From Actinomycetes bacterium (GTDB lineage Bacteria > Actinomycetota > Acidimicrobiia > Acidimicrobiales > JAMCPL01), in NCBI GenBank assembly GCA_021846725.1, contig JAJZWK010000065.1, positions 1-8,713 of the forward strand: 8,713 bases of DNA, given 5' to 3'. Below are positions 1 to 7,445 of this stretch, piece after piece. A program made the position numbers and the translations under genes. The notes below the pieces were generated by a model. The model saw only the letters and a list, made by a program, of their open reading frames with translations, searched no databases and was not told the origin of the DNA. The stretch's first letter is position 1. Each line of letters opens with the position of its first letter.

Positions 1-1982
1 CTCCTGAAACCCCTGGTTCAATCAATGAAGGTGGTGAATTGGGATACTCGCTTCTCCATGCATACGGAGCAGTATTCGATAATCCCAATCTAATAGCCAC
101 GTGTGTCATAGGTGACGGTGAGGCTGAAACCGGAGCACTGGCGACATCATGGCACTCCAACAAGTTTCTGGATCCCAAAAGAGATGGTGCAGTCCTTCCC
201 GTGCTGCATCTCAATGGATACAAGATAGCAAATCCCACTGTACTGGCCAGAATACCACGAGAGGAACTAGCATCGCTACTGAGAGGATACGGGTACAATC
301 CAGTCATCGTAGAGGGAAGTGACCCCACCACGATGCATCAGGCATTTGCTTCAGCTCTCGACAATGTGCTGGACGAGATTGCGTCCATCCAAAACAATGC
401 CCGCAACAACTCATCTGCTGCCGACCTGACCCGTCCGACCTGGCCGATGATTGTTCTGGTAACGCCCAAGGGATGGACAGGCCCTGTCGAGGTAGACGGC
501 TTACCCGTAGAAGGAACTTTCCGTGCCCATCAGGTTCCTCTACCCGAAGCTCGTAACAATCCAACTCAGTTGGCGCAGCTGGAAGAATGGATGAAATCTT
601 ACCGTCCTGAGGAGCTGTTCGATTCATCGGGTCGACCTCGCCAGGAAATACTGGAGCTTGCACCCAGTGGAAACAGGAGGATGAGCGCTAACCCGAATAC
701 CAATGGCGGCTTGGTTGCGACTGATCTTGATCTGCCTGATTTTCGTAGCTATGCCGTAGAGGTTCCTCGTCCCGGAACCCCTGCAGTTGGGGCAACGTCA
801 GTACTGGGAAATTGGCTACGTGACGTAATGTCATATAACAGTAATACTTTCCGTGTATTCGGTCCTGATGAGACTGCATCGAATCGCCTGCAGTCTCTAT
901 TTGAAGTGACTGATCGTACCTGGATGGCTGAACGAATACCCACTGATGATCACCTTGCACCTGATGGTCGGGTAATGGAAGTGCTCTCTGAGCATTTCTG
1001 TGAGGGCTGGATGGAAGGATATACATTGACTGGACGGTTTGGTATCTTCAACTGTTACGAGGCATTTATCCATATAGTAGATTCAATGTTCAATCAGCAT
1101 GCCAAATGGTTGAAGGTGACACGGGGTATCCCATGGCGTGCACCACTCCCCTCTTTCAATTACCTTCTCTCTTCACACGTATGGCGGCAGGATCATAATG
1201 GCTTTTCCCATCAGGATCCAGGCTTTATCGACCATGTGGTAAACAAAAAGGCCGAGGTCATACGTGTTTACTTACCACCGGATGCCAATTGTCTACTATC
1301 AGTAGCCGATCACTGCCTACGGAGTCGTCACTACGTGAACGTCATTGTGGCCGGTAAGAACGCCGAACCATGCTGGCTACCCATAGAGGATGCGATAGAA
1401 CATTGCACCAGAGGAATAGGTACATGGGAGTGGGCATCTTCAGATCAGGGTGACAAGCCAGATGTCATAATAGGTAGTGCCGGAGACGTTCCCACCCTGG
1501 AGACATTAGCTGCTGTAGACCTATTGCGCACACACTTACCTGAGCTAAAGGTGCGCTATGTAAATGTAGTGGATCTAATGCGCCTGCAACCTGAGTCAGA
1601 GCACCCCCATGGATTACCGGATGCCGACTACAATTCACTATTTCCTCCTGGGATCCCTACAATCTTCGCTTATCACGGGTACCCATGGCTGATACATAGG
1701 CTTACTTATCGAAGAGCCAATCACGATGATATGCACGTACGTGGATACAAAGAAGAGGGTACCACGACGACTCCTTTTGACATGGTCATGCTAAACGATA
1801 TGGATCGCTTTAAGATAGTAATGGATGTAATTGACCGCTTACCGTCACTGGGACAAAAATCCGCCCACCTCCGCCAAGAGATGTCTAGTAGACGCATGAG
1901 AGCACGTGCCTATACGCGAGAGCATGGTGAGGATGATCCCGAGATTACATCATGGAGTTGGTCAGGCGGCCATCTCGGATGA
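1..1982 (+). CDS. xfp: Phosphoketolase (xylulose-5-phosphate/fructose-6-phosphate), 5'-truncated by window edge
   Basis: Thiamine-diphosphate enzyme that splits D-xylulose 5-phosphate (and in many members fructose 6-phosphate) with phosphate, giving acetyl phosphate and glyceraldehyde 3-phosphate or erythrose 4-phosphate in the cytoplasm. The reading frame is already open at base 3 ([12 protein letters not shown], a family hallmark), so the TTG at 39 is internal and the true start lies left of the window. About 659 residues are visible; full-length enzymes have about 800, so roughly the first 140 are missing. Visible signatures are the ThDP/Mg motif GDGEAETG (bases 111-134) followed by TSWHSNKF, then [36 protein letters not shown] (from about 858) and [19 protein letters not shown] (about 1170-1226). 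The C-terminus has the usual [14 protein letters not shown] ending. The frame shows no break. AckA, which uses the product acetyl phosphate, is encoded next on the same strand. Identity is near certain; the preference for C5 or C6 substrate cannot be read from sequence. Confidence 0.97.
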   Translation, partial: PETPGSINEGGELGYSLLHAYGAVFDNPNLIATCVIGDGEAETGALATSWHSNKFLDPKRDGAVLPVLHLNGYKIANPTVLARIPREELASLLRGYGYNPVIVEGSDPTTMHQAFASALDNVLDEIASIQNNARNNSSAADLTRPTWPMIVLVTPKGWTGPVEVDGLPVEGTFRAHQVPLPEARNNPTQLAQLEEWMKSYRPEELFDSSGRPRQEILELAPSGNRRMSANPNTNGGLVATDLDLPDFRSYAVEVPRPGTPAVGATSVLGNWLRDVMSYNSNTFRVFGPDETASNRLQSLFEVTDRTWMAERIPTDDHLAPDGRVMEVLSEHFCEGWMEGYTLTGRFGIFNCYEAFIHIVDSMFNQHAKWLKVTRGIPWRAPLPSFNYLLSSHVWRQDHNGFSHQDPGFIDHVVNKKAEVIRVYLPPDANCLLSVADHCLRSRHYVNVIVAGKNAEPCWLPIEDAIEHCTRGIGTWEWASSDQGDKPDVIIGSAGDVPTLETLAAVDLLRTHLPELKVRYVNVVDLMRLQPESEHPHGLPDADYNSLFPPGIPTIFAYHGYPWLIHRLTYRRANHDDMHVRGYKEEGTTTTPFDMVMLNDMDRFKIVMDVIDRLPSLGQKSAHLRQEMSSRRMRARAYTREHGEDDPEITSWSWSGGHLG

Positions 1983-1996
1983 TCTCACAGGCTGTC

Positions 1997-2047
1997 AGGG
2001 TGACCAATGTATGATCCAGCAACTCGGGTAATCAAAAGGATGACCAA
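1997..2047 (+). repeat. Pair of 11-base direct repeats upstream of ackA
   Basis: AGGGTGACCAA (1997-2007) and AGGATGACCAA (2037-2047) match at 10 of 11 positions and start exactly 40 bases apart, close to four helical turns. A third, weaker start of the same word (AGGATGTCA) occurs at 2084-2092 in the IS-end-like segment. The pair could be a regulator site upstream of ackA, remnants of element ends, or chance. No known operator was recognised. Confidence 0.25.
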
Positions 2048-2062
2048 ACGCACCCCCGCAAG

Positions 2063-2092
2063 CCCCTGGCTTTAGCCATGGGGAGGATGTCA
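2063..2092 (+). mobile_element. Solo IS200/IS605-family right-end-like hairpin with GGATGTCA end (remnant)
   Basis: CCCC (2063-2066) pairs with GGGG (2080-2083) and TGGC (2067-2070) with GCCA (2075-2078), leaving loop TTTA (2071-2074) and one unpaired T at 2079. The hairpin is followed at once by AGGATGTCA (2084-2092). An imperfect hairpin with a bulged base next to a ...GGGAGGATGTCA end is the form commonly seen at the right end of IS200/IS605-type elements carrying tnpB (orfB). A 22-codon open stretch (2007-2075, ending SPWL) stops inside the hairpin, as tnpB frames often do, but it is too short to assign. No tnpA or tnpB gene is present, so this would be a remnant or a non-autonomous element. 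There is no U-tract, so it does not look like an intrinsic terminator. The left end was not identified. Confidence 0.5.
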
Positions 2093-2142
2093 GAAACAGG
2101 AAGTCACCAAATGAAAAGCATCCCTGAAAGATAAGTAGCGAT

Positions 2143-2148
2143 AGGTGA
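2143..2148 (+). promoter_or_regulatory. Ribosome binding site of ackA
   Basis: AGGTGA lies 7 bases before the ATG at 2156. It supports that start over other in-frame options, and the N-terminus MRTLVINTGSSS fits the family. Confidence 0.7.
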
Positions 2149-2155
2149 TTGTGCC

Positions 2156-3427
2156 ATGAGGACACTTGTGATAAATACAGGTTCGTCATCTACAAAAGTA
2201 TCGGTGTTAGAGAGAAACAATACCCTCTTTGCAGGATTGCTTCCCCCTGCAGCCGATACATCGGTCATGGACACCATCACTCAACTTATAAATCGCTTCA
2301 AGCCGGAGGCAACCGGGCATCGCATAGTCCATGGTGGTCCCAAGCATGTCACTCCCCTACTGGTGACTCAAGAAATGGATGCAGAGCTTGCCAGGCTAGC
2401 TGAGCTTGCACCCCTGCATAATCCTCCCGCCCTGTCGCTGCTCAATACCGTAATGCAACACTACCCGGCTATACCGGCGGTAGCCTGTTTTGATACCACA
2501 TTCTTTGCCTCGCTACCACATTATTCTGCTACATACGCTATTCCGGACGAATGGCGGGAGCACTGGAATATCCGACGATATGGGTTCCATGGACTCTCGC
2601 ACAGCTGGGCATCTCGCCAGGGAGCCAAGCTGATAGGTCGTCCACTCAACTCGCTCAGGATAGTGACGGCTCACCTTGGGTCGGGAGCCTCTCTTGCAGC
2701 TATTGCTTATGGAACGGTTGTAGATACTACAATGGGTTTTACACCACTGGAAGGGCTGATTATGGGAACTCGATCCGGTACCCTGGATCCCGGGATACTT
2801 ACCTTTATAATGCGCAATGAACATTTGAGTTCAAATGAACTCGAGGATATCCTTGAACATCGATCAGGCCTTGTTGCACTTGCAGGTACAGCCGATCTCC
2901 ATGACATCATCCAACGCTACCAGCAAGGCGATGAACGGGCTACCCGCGCTTGGAAGGTATACCTACACCGCTTACAGACATCCATAGGATCTATGGTGGT
3001 TGCCTGTGGTGGGATAGACCTGCTCGTCTTTACGGGAGGTGCTGGCGAGAGATCTGCACTACTGCGTAACGAGACATGTGAGGGTCTAAGCTTTTTGGGA
3101 ATTTCCATCGACCCGAAACTAAACGATCTAACTGAACTATCCTCAGACTCAGGTTCCATACCGCCAAAAGATATACCCGATACATCGGATGAAGAACATG
3201 AGGGAGCCATCATATCTGCCACTCCCTTGACCGCCCCCTTAGAGAATCCACCTCAGCACCCCCTATCCTCTATATCTTCTAAATCTGTGTCTCCTGGGAC
3301 ATCTCCTGACACCCGACGAATAGGCAGGTTGCCTGCCGTTGCTGTTGTACACGCTCGTGAGGATATCGAAATTGCCCAGCAGGTAGAGCTTGTCCTGAGA
3401 CGATCAAGAACTTATCATGCGCCGTAG
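2156..3427 (+). CDS. ackA: Acetate kinase with a low-complexity insertion near the C-terminus
   Basis: Cytoplasmic ASKHA-fold kinase that interconverts acetyl phosphate + ADP and acetate + ATP. Here it probably harvests ATP from the acetyl phosphate made by the phosphoketolase encoded just upstream. The 423 residues carry VINTGSSSTK (N7, S10, S12, K14), GHRIVHGG (R56, equivalent of the active-site arginine), FDTTFF (D113, catalytic aspartate position), YGFHGLSH (H145), HLGSGASL (173-180), TTMGFTPLEGLIMGTRSG (R206), the adenosine-loop motif FTGGAGE (292-298) and E402 in HAREDIEIA, matching the metal-binding glutamate. The N-terminal part is of the short form (R56 instead of about 91 in the Methanosarcina enzyme). 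Between DPKLN (about 323) and AVAVVHARED (about 394) there are about 70 residues where about 20 are usual. The extra stretch is rich in Ser, Pro, Thr and Asp and stays in frame. The start is supported by AGGTGA 7 bases upstream. The xfp stop is 173 bases upstream. Function is near certain; the insertion is unexplained. Confidence 0.96.
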   Translation: MRTLVINTGSSSTKVSVLERNNTLFAGLLPPAADTSVMDTITQLINRFKPEATGHRIVHGGPKHVTPLLVTQEMDAELARLAELAPLHNPPALSLLNTVMQHYPAIPAVACFDTTFFASLPHYSATYAIPDEWREHWNIRRYGFHGLSHSWASRQGAKLIGRPLNSLRIVTAHLGSGASLAAIAYGTVVDTTMGFTPLEGLIMGTRSGTLDPGILTFIMRNEHLSSNELEDILEHRSGLVALAGTADLHDIIQRYQQGDERATRAWKVYLHRLQTSIGSMVVACGGIDLLVFTGGAGERSALLRNETCEGLSFLGISIDPKLNDLTELSSDSGSIPPKDIPDTSDEEHEGAIISATPLTAPLENPPQHPLSSISSKSVSPGTSPDTRRIGRLPAVAVVHAREDIEIAQQVELVLRRSRTYHAP

Positions 3428-3460
3428 TTGCTAACCACACCAAACCACTAGAATACAATT
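3428..3460 (+). promoter_or_regulatory. Candidate promoter for the MFS gene, just after ackA
   Basis: TTGCTA (3428-3433) and TAGAAT (3449-3454) resemble -35 and -10 boxes with a short 15-base spacer. A start 7 bases after the -10 box would fall on the A of the ATG at 3461, giving a leaderless transcript, which is common in actinobacteria. No experimental support, and the spacer is shorter than ideal. The site would let the transporter be expressed apart from xfp-ackA. Confidence 0.3.
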
Positions 3461-3511
3461 ATGAGAATAGACCAACAAACTATCCGTTGTACCAAGCGAG
3501 ACTGCAAATGA
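3461..3511 (+). CDS. Possible 16-residue leader peptide overlapping the MFS start
   Basis: ATG at 3461 opens a 16-codon frame (MRIDQQTIRCTKRDCK) whose TGA (3509-3511) overlaps the ATG at 3508 of the transporter as ATGA, the classic layout for translational coupling. It has no Shine-Dalgarno sequence, but the candidate promoter would start transcription at or near its ATG. The peptide has two Cys and several Lys/Arg and no recognisable attenuator composition. It may be chance; it is listed because the overlap is exact and the MFS start itself lacks a good ribosome binding site. Confidence 0.25.
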   Translation: MRIDQQTIRCTKRDCK

Positions 3512-4905
3512 GCAGTACTTTGGGTGCTGATGTCGCGCCTGTCGTATCTAAATCAAGGACACTTACCTTCACATCCATTGGTCATTTTATGAATGACGGT
3601 ATGGTATTCTTCGTCCCGGTAGTTGCCGATATACTGGCCAAAAATCATCGGACATCTCCTATGCTGGTAACTGCCATACTGACCATCTTCTATGTGTCAT
3701 CTGCCGCTATCGGGTTAGTTGTTGGAAGAATGGCCGACAGAATAGGGAAAAGGGGTCTACTGGTCTCACTGGGAATATTAATACTCTCGCTTGGATTGCT
3801 TATCTTCTACCTTTCGCTTACCATACCAGCAGGTATTACAAGTGACACACTGGCAATCGTTGCTGCCATCATGGCAGGAATTGGCAGCTCTTTCTATCAC
3901 CCACTCGGCGGCTCGATTATACAGTTAATATTCGATATCAAGTCGCGCGGAAAGGCACTGGGGATTAACGGGGCATTTGGCAGTCTGGGACGTGCCTTGT
4001 ACCCTTCACTGTTCTTCATAGTGGCTGCATTGGCCATATCAAAAACAAACACTGTCATGATCTTTGCGGCCCTGGGCATCCTGGTAGCCGTTGCTATAGC
4101 TTATGGTATAGGTCGACTACCCAGTACTCATGCAAGCCCTGCTAATATGCCTGATGCCACATCCGTTGACTCACCCGATACTGTAAACCCTGATGACAGA
4201 CTTGTTACCACGAACCAGGCTACTACAGCGCCCATTACCGCAAGTCAGGGTATCCCAAGCCCCACTGATACAAGTACCGATCCAACTGATCAGGTAAACC
4301 CTCACTCCATTAAAAGCATATTTACCAAAAGCGTCATTACACTTACGATAATATCGTTTATGCGTTCAATGGCGTTTATCGGTATCGTATCATGGGTACC
4401 TATATACCTAACCACACAAAAGCATCTTGGAGTATCATCACAACTTGGCTATACAATGACCATTATGTTTGCAGGAGGTATCTTAGGACAACCCTTTTTC
4501 GGACAGATGGCTGATCGTTTCGATAAGAGAATTGTACTGGCACTGAACAGTGTTGGTTCAGCCTTGACCATATTTACCTATATATCCTTCTCGGGAGTTG
4601 GATCTATTGTATCGCTTGTCTTCTTTGGTTTTTTCACCTTTAGTAGCTTCCCATTACTCATGTCTATGGTATCTGATTATGTACCCAGGGAGTCCTTTAC
4701 CACCGGCAATGCTATCGTGTGGGGAGTGGGCTCGACCGGTGGACAGGCATTAGGACCTCTGGTAGTGGGTCTTCTCACTTTTGGTTCGTATTCGCACCTC
4801 AGTACAGCATTTATCGTCATGGCAATTGTGGCTATCATCACAGTACTTGCAACCCCATTGATGAAAAAGGTCGATAGCCGTACAAAAATGGCTCTCTTCG
4901 GCTAA
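3508..4905 (+). CDS. Major facilitator superfamily transporter, Fsr-like, with long hydrophilic central loop
   Basis: Inner-membrane secondary transporter of about 465 residues, probably 12 transmembrane helices in two halves. The loop between helices 2 and 3 has the MFS motif A, GRMADRIGKRG (residues 73-83), and the second half repeats it as FGQMADRFDKR (331-341). GHFMNDGMVFFVPVVADIL in helix 1 and GIGSSFYHPLGGSII in helix 4 resemble the fosmidomycin-resistance (Fsr) branch of MFS exporters. The substrate cannot be named. The loop between helices 6 and 7 (about 204-269) is unusually long and rich in Thr, Ser, Pro and Asp. I chose ATG 3508; a TTG at 3487 in the same frame would add seven residues. 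Neither has a strong ribosome binding site, but 3508 overlaps the stop of a short upstream frame. Its place after xfp-ackA makes export of acetate or a related acid, or sugar uptake, conceivable but unproven. It converges with the sigma-fusion gene. Confidence 0.85.
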   Translation: MSSTLGADVAPVVSKSRTLTFTSIGHFMNDGMVFFVPVVADILAKNHRTSPMLVTAILTIFYVSSAAIGLVVGRMADRIGKRGLLVSLGILILSLGLLIFYLSLTIPAGITSDTLAIVAAIMAGIGSSFYHPLGGSIIQLIFDIKSRGKALGINGAFGSLGRALYPSLFFIVAALAISKTNTVMIFAALGILVAVAIAYGIGRLPSTHASPANMPDATSVDSPDTVNPDDRLVTTNQATTAPITASQGIPSPTDTSTDPTDQVNPHSIKSIFTKSVITLTIISFMRSMAFIGIVSWVPIYLTTQKHLGVSSQLGYTMTIMFAGGILGQPFFGQMADRFDKRIVLALNSVGSALTIFTYISFSGVGSIVSLVFFGFFTFSSFPLLMSMVSDYVPRESFTTGNAIVWGVGSTGGQALGPLVVGLLTFGSYSHLSTAFIVMAIVAIITVLATPLMKKVDSRTKMALFG

Positions 4906-4989
4906 AATTTTAATCCGAGCTTGCGTCCACATGGACAACTGATCATCACTCACCAAGATATACTCATATTATAGGATAACTTACGCGCT
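4906..4989. other. Convergent intergenic gap, MFS gene and sigma-fusion gene
   Basis: An 84-base AT-rich stretch between two converging stop codons. It holds only a weak 4-base-pair hairpin (GTCC-ACAT-GGAC, 4926-4937) and no U-run, so no intrinsic terminator can be supported on either strand. Confidence 0.5.
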
Positions 4990-7392
4990 TTACATTGAGA
5001 CGAACCCTAGTACAGTTAACACTGTATATGGTGGGTAAGTCGCAAGTTGATGTACCTGTCCTGACCTAGTGACGGCCACAAGATCGGTAGGAGTACCAGC
5101 AGGAGAGACTGGAACAATACCGGCAACAAAAACGCTACCAGTAGGAGACCATACACCGTCAGGTGACATATCGTGCGCGAAGCTGGTAAGAGGGACTAGG
5201 GATGCCGTTCTGATCGTTGGATACAAGACGGAATATTTCCAATCGTCGGCTCCAGTTTCCATACCTACTGTTACTGATTCGGAACTAGGGCCAGGAATAA
5301 CTATCATCTGATCGGCTACAGCAGAAAGCAATAAAGACGAGGGGACGCTCTTACCCACATGCAACCCAATGGTTTGCAATTTCATGGTTGGCGTAGGTCG
5401 ACTAGAGGAATAGCTATCCTGCTGACTTTCTTGTACTGGGCTCGCGTAAGCCAGTTTGCCGTTAGCAAGTAATGTAACACTCTGTATCAGGTCACCAGCG
5501 GGAAGAACCTGCTGTAATTTTCCGTTAGTCTCGGCAAACTCGGCACTTACATACGGGTGTTGCCGAGGATATACATACTCGGGCGTTACGGACATGTATA
5601 TCGTACCATTCTGCGCTAGGTAGCAATTCGGCTGCACCGAAAGTGTGGAATAAGCACCGGCTGCCTTGGTGAAATTTGGAAAAGTCGAAAATGTCGTCGG
5701 TGACCATGACCAAATCTTTTTCGATAACCCCGAAGGTGTAACTGTCCATGCATTACCATTTGGAATCTGTACAACACCACCTTCAAAGGGTGTCGGACCC
5801 GTAAACATCGGACCGGCAAGACCTGCCACATCTTCACCTGCAACCCGAAAAATGAAATAGTAATCCCAGAGGGGTGCCGGAGGGATTCCGGAGACAGCAT
5901 GTACTTCTCCGTCAACCAGGTTCACAACGTATACCGACGATGTCCCTGCTGGTTTCTGAGTATCGTTTTGTGAACCTATGATTACCAGAGCGTGCCTACC
6001 ATCAGGAAAAAGCTCCCCTCCCAATGACCTGCCTGATCCAAAATCAGCAACTTTCTTCACCTTACCGGTAAAAGTATTGACTACCTCCAACATCACTTTA
6101 TGAATCGATGGACCTGAAGCACCTACCGTACCTCCATAAGGTACATCCGCGATCAGAAGGACATCGCCAAAGCCGTGAGAGTATGTCAGCGGATTACCGC
6201 CCGATTGCGCTGATGTGCCATGATGTCGCTTGGACAAAGCCGTAGATTGTCTATCCACAGTCTGATGATCCAAAGAACCAGATATGCTTCCAGCATGCAA
6301 ATTGCCGTGAATTATAAAACCTGCACCGATGGCTATTGCGGTAACTGCAACCAAGCCTGAAATAACTCTGGTTTTCCACGACATCCCGAGATGGTGGACA
6401 AATCGGTGAGCTAAGTGGCGGGTGGGATGATTACGTGCATCGGTATACGTGGAAGTGGTTTCACTTAAGGTGGTATCTCCCGGTGACAGTAAGCTTCTTG
6501 ATGCAATCAGTCTCCACCCCCCTGCACTTACAGCTAGATGATGCGGCAAAGCAAGCGGAGCAAGTCCTGCCAGCACAGCTTCAGGAGCGCTTAGTTTATC
6601 ACTCAACCGCTTGCAATGAGCACAGTAACGTAAGTGCTGATCTACAGTAGCTCGCTGCGTTTTGCTAAGGGTGCGAACCGACCCTGGTACTAACATAGCA
6701 AGCTGATCGCAACGAGTTTTATTGCGTATCACCAATAGGTCCCTTACCGCCCCTGCCAAAGATTCTCTTGCTCGGTGAATCAAGACTGCCGCATGAGATG
6801 CTCGTATTCCGAGAGCAACGGCAACTTCAGAGGTGGAAAGCCCTTGACGTACGGTAAGATCTATTACTTCATACTGCCTAAGGTTCAGGCTGCTTGCTGC
6901 CGACCAGACGATTTCTGCTGCTTCAGCAGCCTCGGCACCAGCCTCTGGACTCACATCAGTGGATTTGAGTTCTGGGAAGCCCTCTTCTACATCGGCCGGA
7001 GATTCTCTACGACTGATACGGAAGTAATTCATAGTTTGGTTGTGTGCTATCATGAACAGCCATCCCTGGACATTTCCCGGATCTCGCAGCGTATGCCGCT
7101 TTTCGTAAGCACGCAGGAAGGTGGCCTGCAATAGATCCTCAGCATCATCCCTGTTGCGCACCATCCTTGCCAGATAATCGAATATTCGGGGAGCATATTG
7201 CGCGTAAAGCTCAGCAAATGCACCTTGGTCGTGATCGTCGGATGAGTCAGGATCTACGCGAAATTCTGGATCACACCCAGCCAGTGCGTCATGTTGCACA
7301 CTGGCCGGTGGCATATCGTAGTTCGACCTACTGCTACTGTCTGCACTACCAGTTTCCTGATCGTGACCTTCGCTGCTATCTGAGCTGACCAT
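4990..7392 (-). CDS. Membrane-tethered ECF sigma factor fused to ZAS anti-sigma zinc finger and extracytoplasmic propeller-like domain
   Basis: An 800-residue, apparently intact protein joining parts that are usually separate. Residues 1-56 are an acidic, Ser-rich tail. Residues 58-128 are sigma region 2 (DAEDLLQATFLRAYEKR, GWLFMIAHNQTMNYFR), and 169-221 are sigma region 4 with its helix-turn-helix (LSTSEVAVALGIRASHAAVLIHRARESL). Residues 228-260 form an anti-sigma zinc finger of ZAS type: C228, then H253-x3-C257-x2-C260. A linker leads to one transmembrane helix (about 343-362, VISGLVAVTAIAIGAGFIIH). The remaining about 435 residues should lie outside the cytoplasm: a Ser/Gly/His-rich stalk, then beta-rich repeats with SPDG-like turns (LFPDGRHALVIIG, MSPDGVWSPTG), suggesting a propeller. 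Known separate ZAS domains hold ECF sigma factors inactive, so I infer a self-inhibited, membrane-bound sigma released or exposed by an outside signal, perhaps through proteolysis. ATG 7392 has AGGT 11 bases upstream; ATG 7314 (residue 27) has a similar AGGT and would still keep both sigma regions. The domain order is clear; signal and regulon are unknown. Confidence 0.9.
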   Translation of the reverse strand: MVSSDSSEGHDQETGSADSSSRSNYDMPPASVQHDALAGCDPEFRVDPDSSDDHDQGAFAELYAQYAPRIFDYLARMVRNRDDAEDLLQATFLRAYEKRHTLRDPGNVQGWLFMIAHNQTMNYFRISRRESPADVEEGFPELKSTDVSPEAGAEAAEAAEIVWSAASSLNLRQYEVIDLTVRQGLSTSEVAVALGIRASHAAVLIHRARESLAGAVRDLLVIRNKTRCDQLAMLVPGSVRTLSKTQRATVDQHLRYCAHCKRLSDKLSAPEAVLAGLAPLALPHHLAVSAGGWRLIASRSLLSPGDTTLSETTSTYTDARNHPTRHLAHRFVHHLGMSWKTRVISGLVAVTAIAIGAGFIIHGNLHAGSISGSLDHQTVDRQSTALSKRHHGTSAQSGGNPLTYSHGFGDVLLIADVPYGGTVGASGPSIHKVMLEVVNTFTGKVKKVADFGSGRSLGGELFPDGRHALVIIGSQNDTQKPAGTSSVYVVNLVDGEVHAVSGIPPAPLWDYYFIFRVAGEDVAGLAGPMFTGPTPFEGGVVQIPNGNAWTVTPSGLSKKIWSWSPTTFSTFPNFTKAAGAYSTLSVQPNCYLAQNGTIYMSVTPEYVYPRQHPYVSAEFAETNGKLQQVLPAGDLIQSVTLLANGKLAYASPVQESQQDSYSSSRPTPTMKLQTIGLHVGKSVPSSLLLSAVADQMIVIPGPSSESVTVGMETGADDWKYSVLYPTIRTASLVPLTSFAHDMSPDGVWSPTGSVFVAGIVPVSPAGTPTDLVAVTRSGQVHQLATYPPYTVLTVLGFVSM
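6307..6366 (-). other. Single transmembrane helix of the sigma fusion protein
   Basis: Codons 343-362 encode about 20 uninterrupted hydrophobic or small residues, preceded by W-K-T-R on the inside. With the sigma domains inside, the positive-inside pattern puts the 435-residue C-terminal part outside. Confidence 0.8.
6613..6711 (-). other. ZAS-type anti-sigma zinc-finger segment inside the sigma fusion
   Basis: Codons 228-260 have the layout of zinc-binding anti-sigma domains: a first Cys followed by a Leu/Pro/Gly stretch (CDQLAMLVPG), about 25 residues later H-L-R-Y-C-A-H-C (H-x3-C-x2-C), then KRLSDKL. All four expected ligands are present, so metal binding is likely. It begins about seven residues after sigma region 4, without a stop between them. 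Confidence 0.8.
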
Positions 7393-7445
7393 ATCGCTCG
7401 GATACCTGCTATATCACCGACTACAAGCTGTGTGCATACAATTGC

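Noticed and set aside
304..663. 119-residue open frame opposite xfp
   Set aside because: Antisense shadow of a strongly conserved phosphoketolase coding region; its protein resembles nothing known to me.
1995..2189. 64-residue open frame on the - strand between xfp and ackA
   Set aside because: It crosses the IS-end-like hairpin and the ackA start, has no recognisable motif and no ribosome binding site; it looks like a chance frame.
2149..2403. 84-residue + strand frame overlapping the start of ackA
   Set aside because: Alternative frame of ackA; the ackA frame has all the acetate kinase motifs here.
4926..4937. GTCC-ACAT-GGAC hairpin between convergent genes, considered as terminator
   Set aside because: Only four base pairs and no following U-tract on either strand.
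4968..4973. TATAAT on the - strand in the convergent gap, considered as a promoter antisense to the MFS gene
   Set aside because: The matching upstream region (about 4991-4996) has no -35-like box, and the gap is AT-rich, so a chance match is likely.
5011..5026. Perfect inverted repeat TACAGT-TAAC-ACTGTA near the 3' end of the sigma-fusion gene
   Set aside because: It lies inside codons for YTVLTVL, has only six base pairs and no U-run, so it is more likely a by-product of coding than an operator or terminator.
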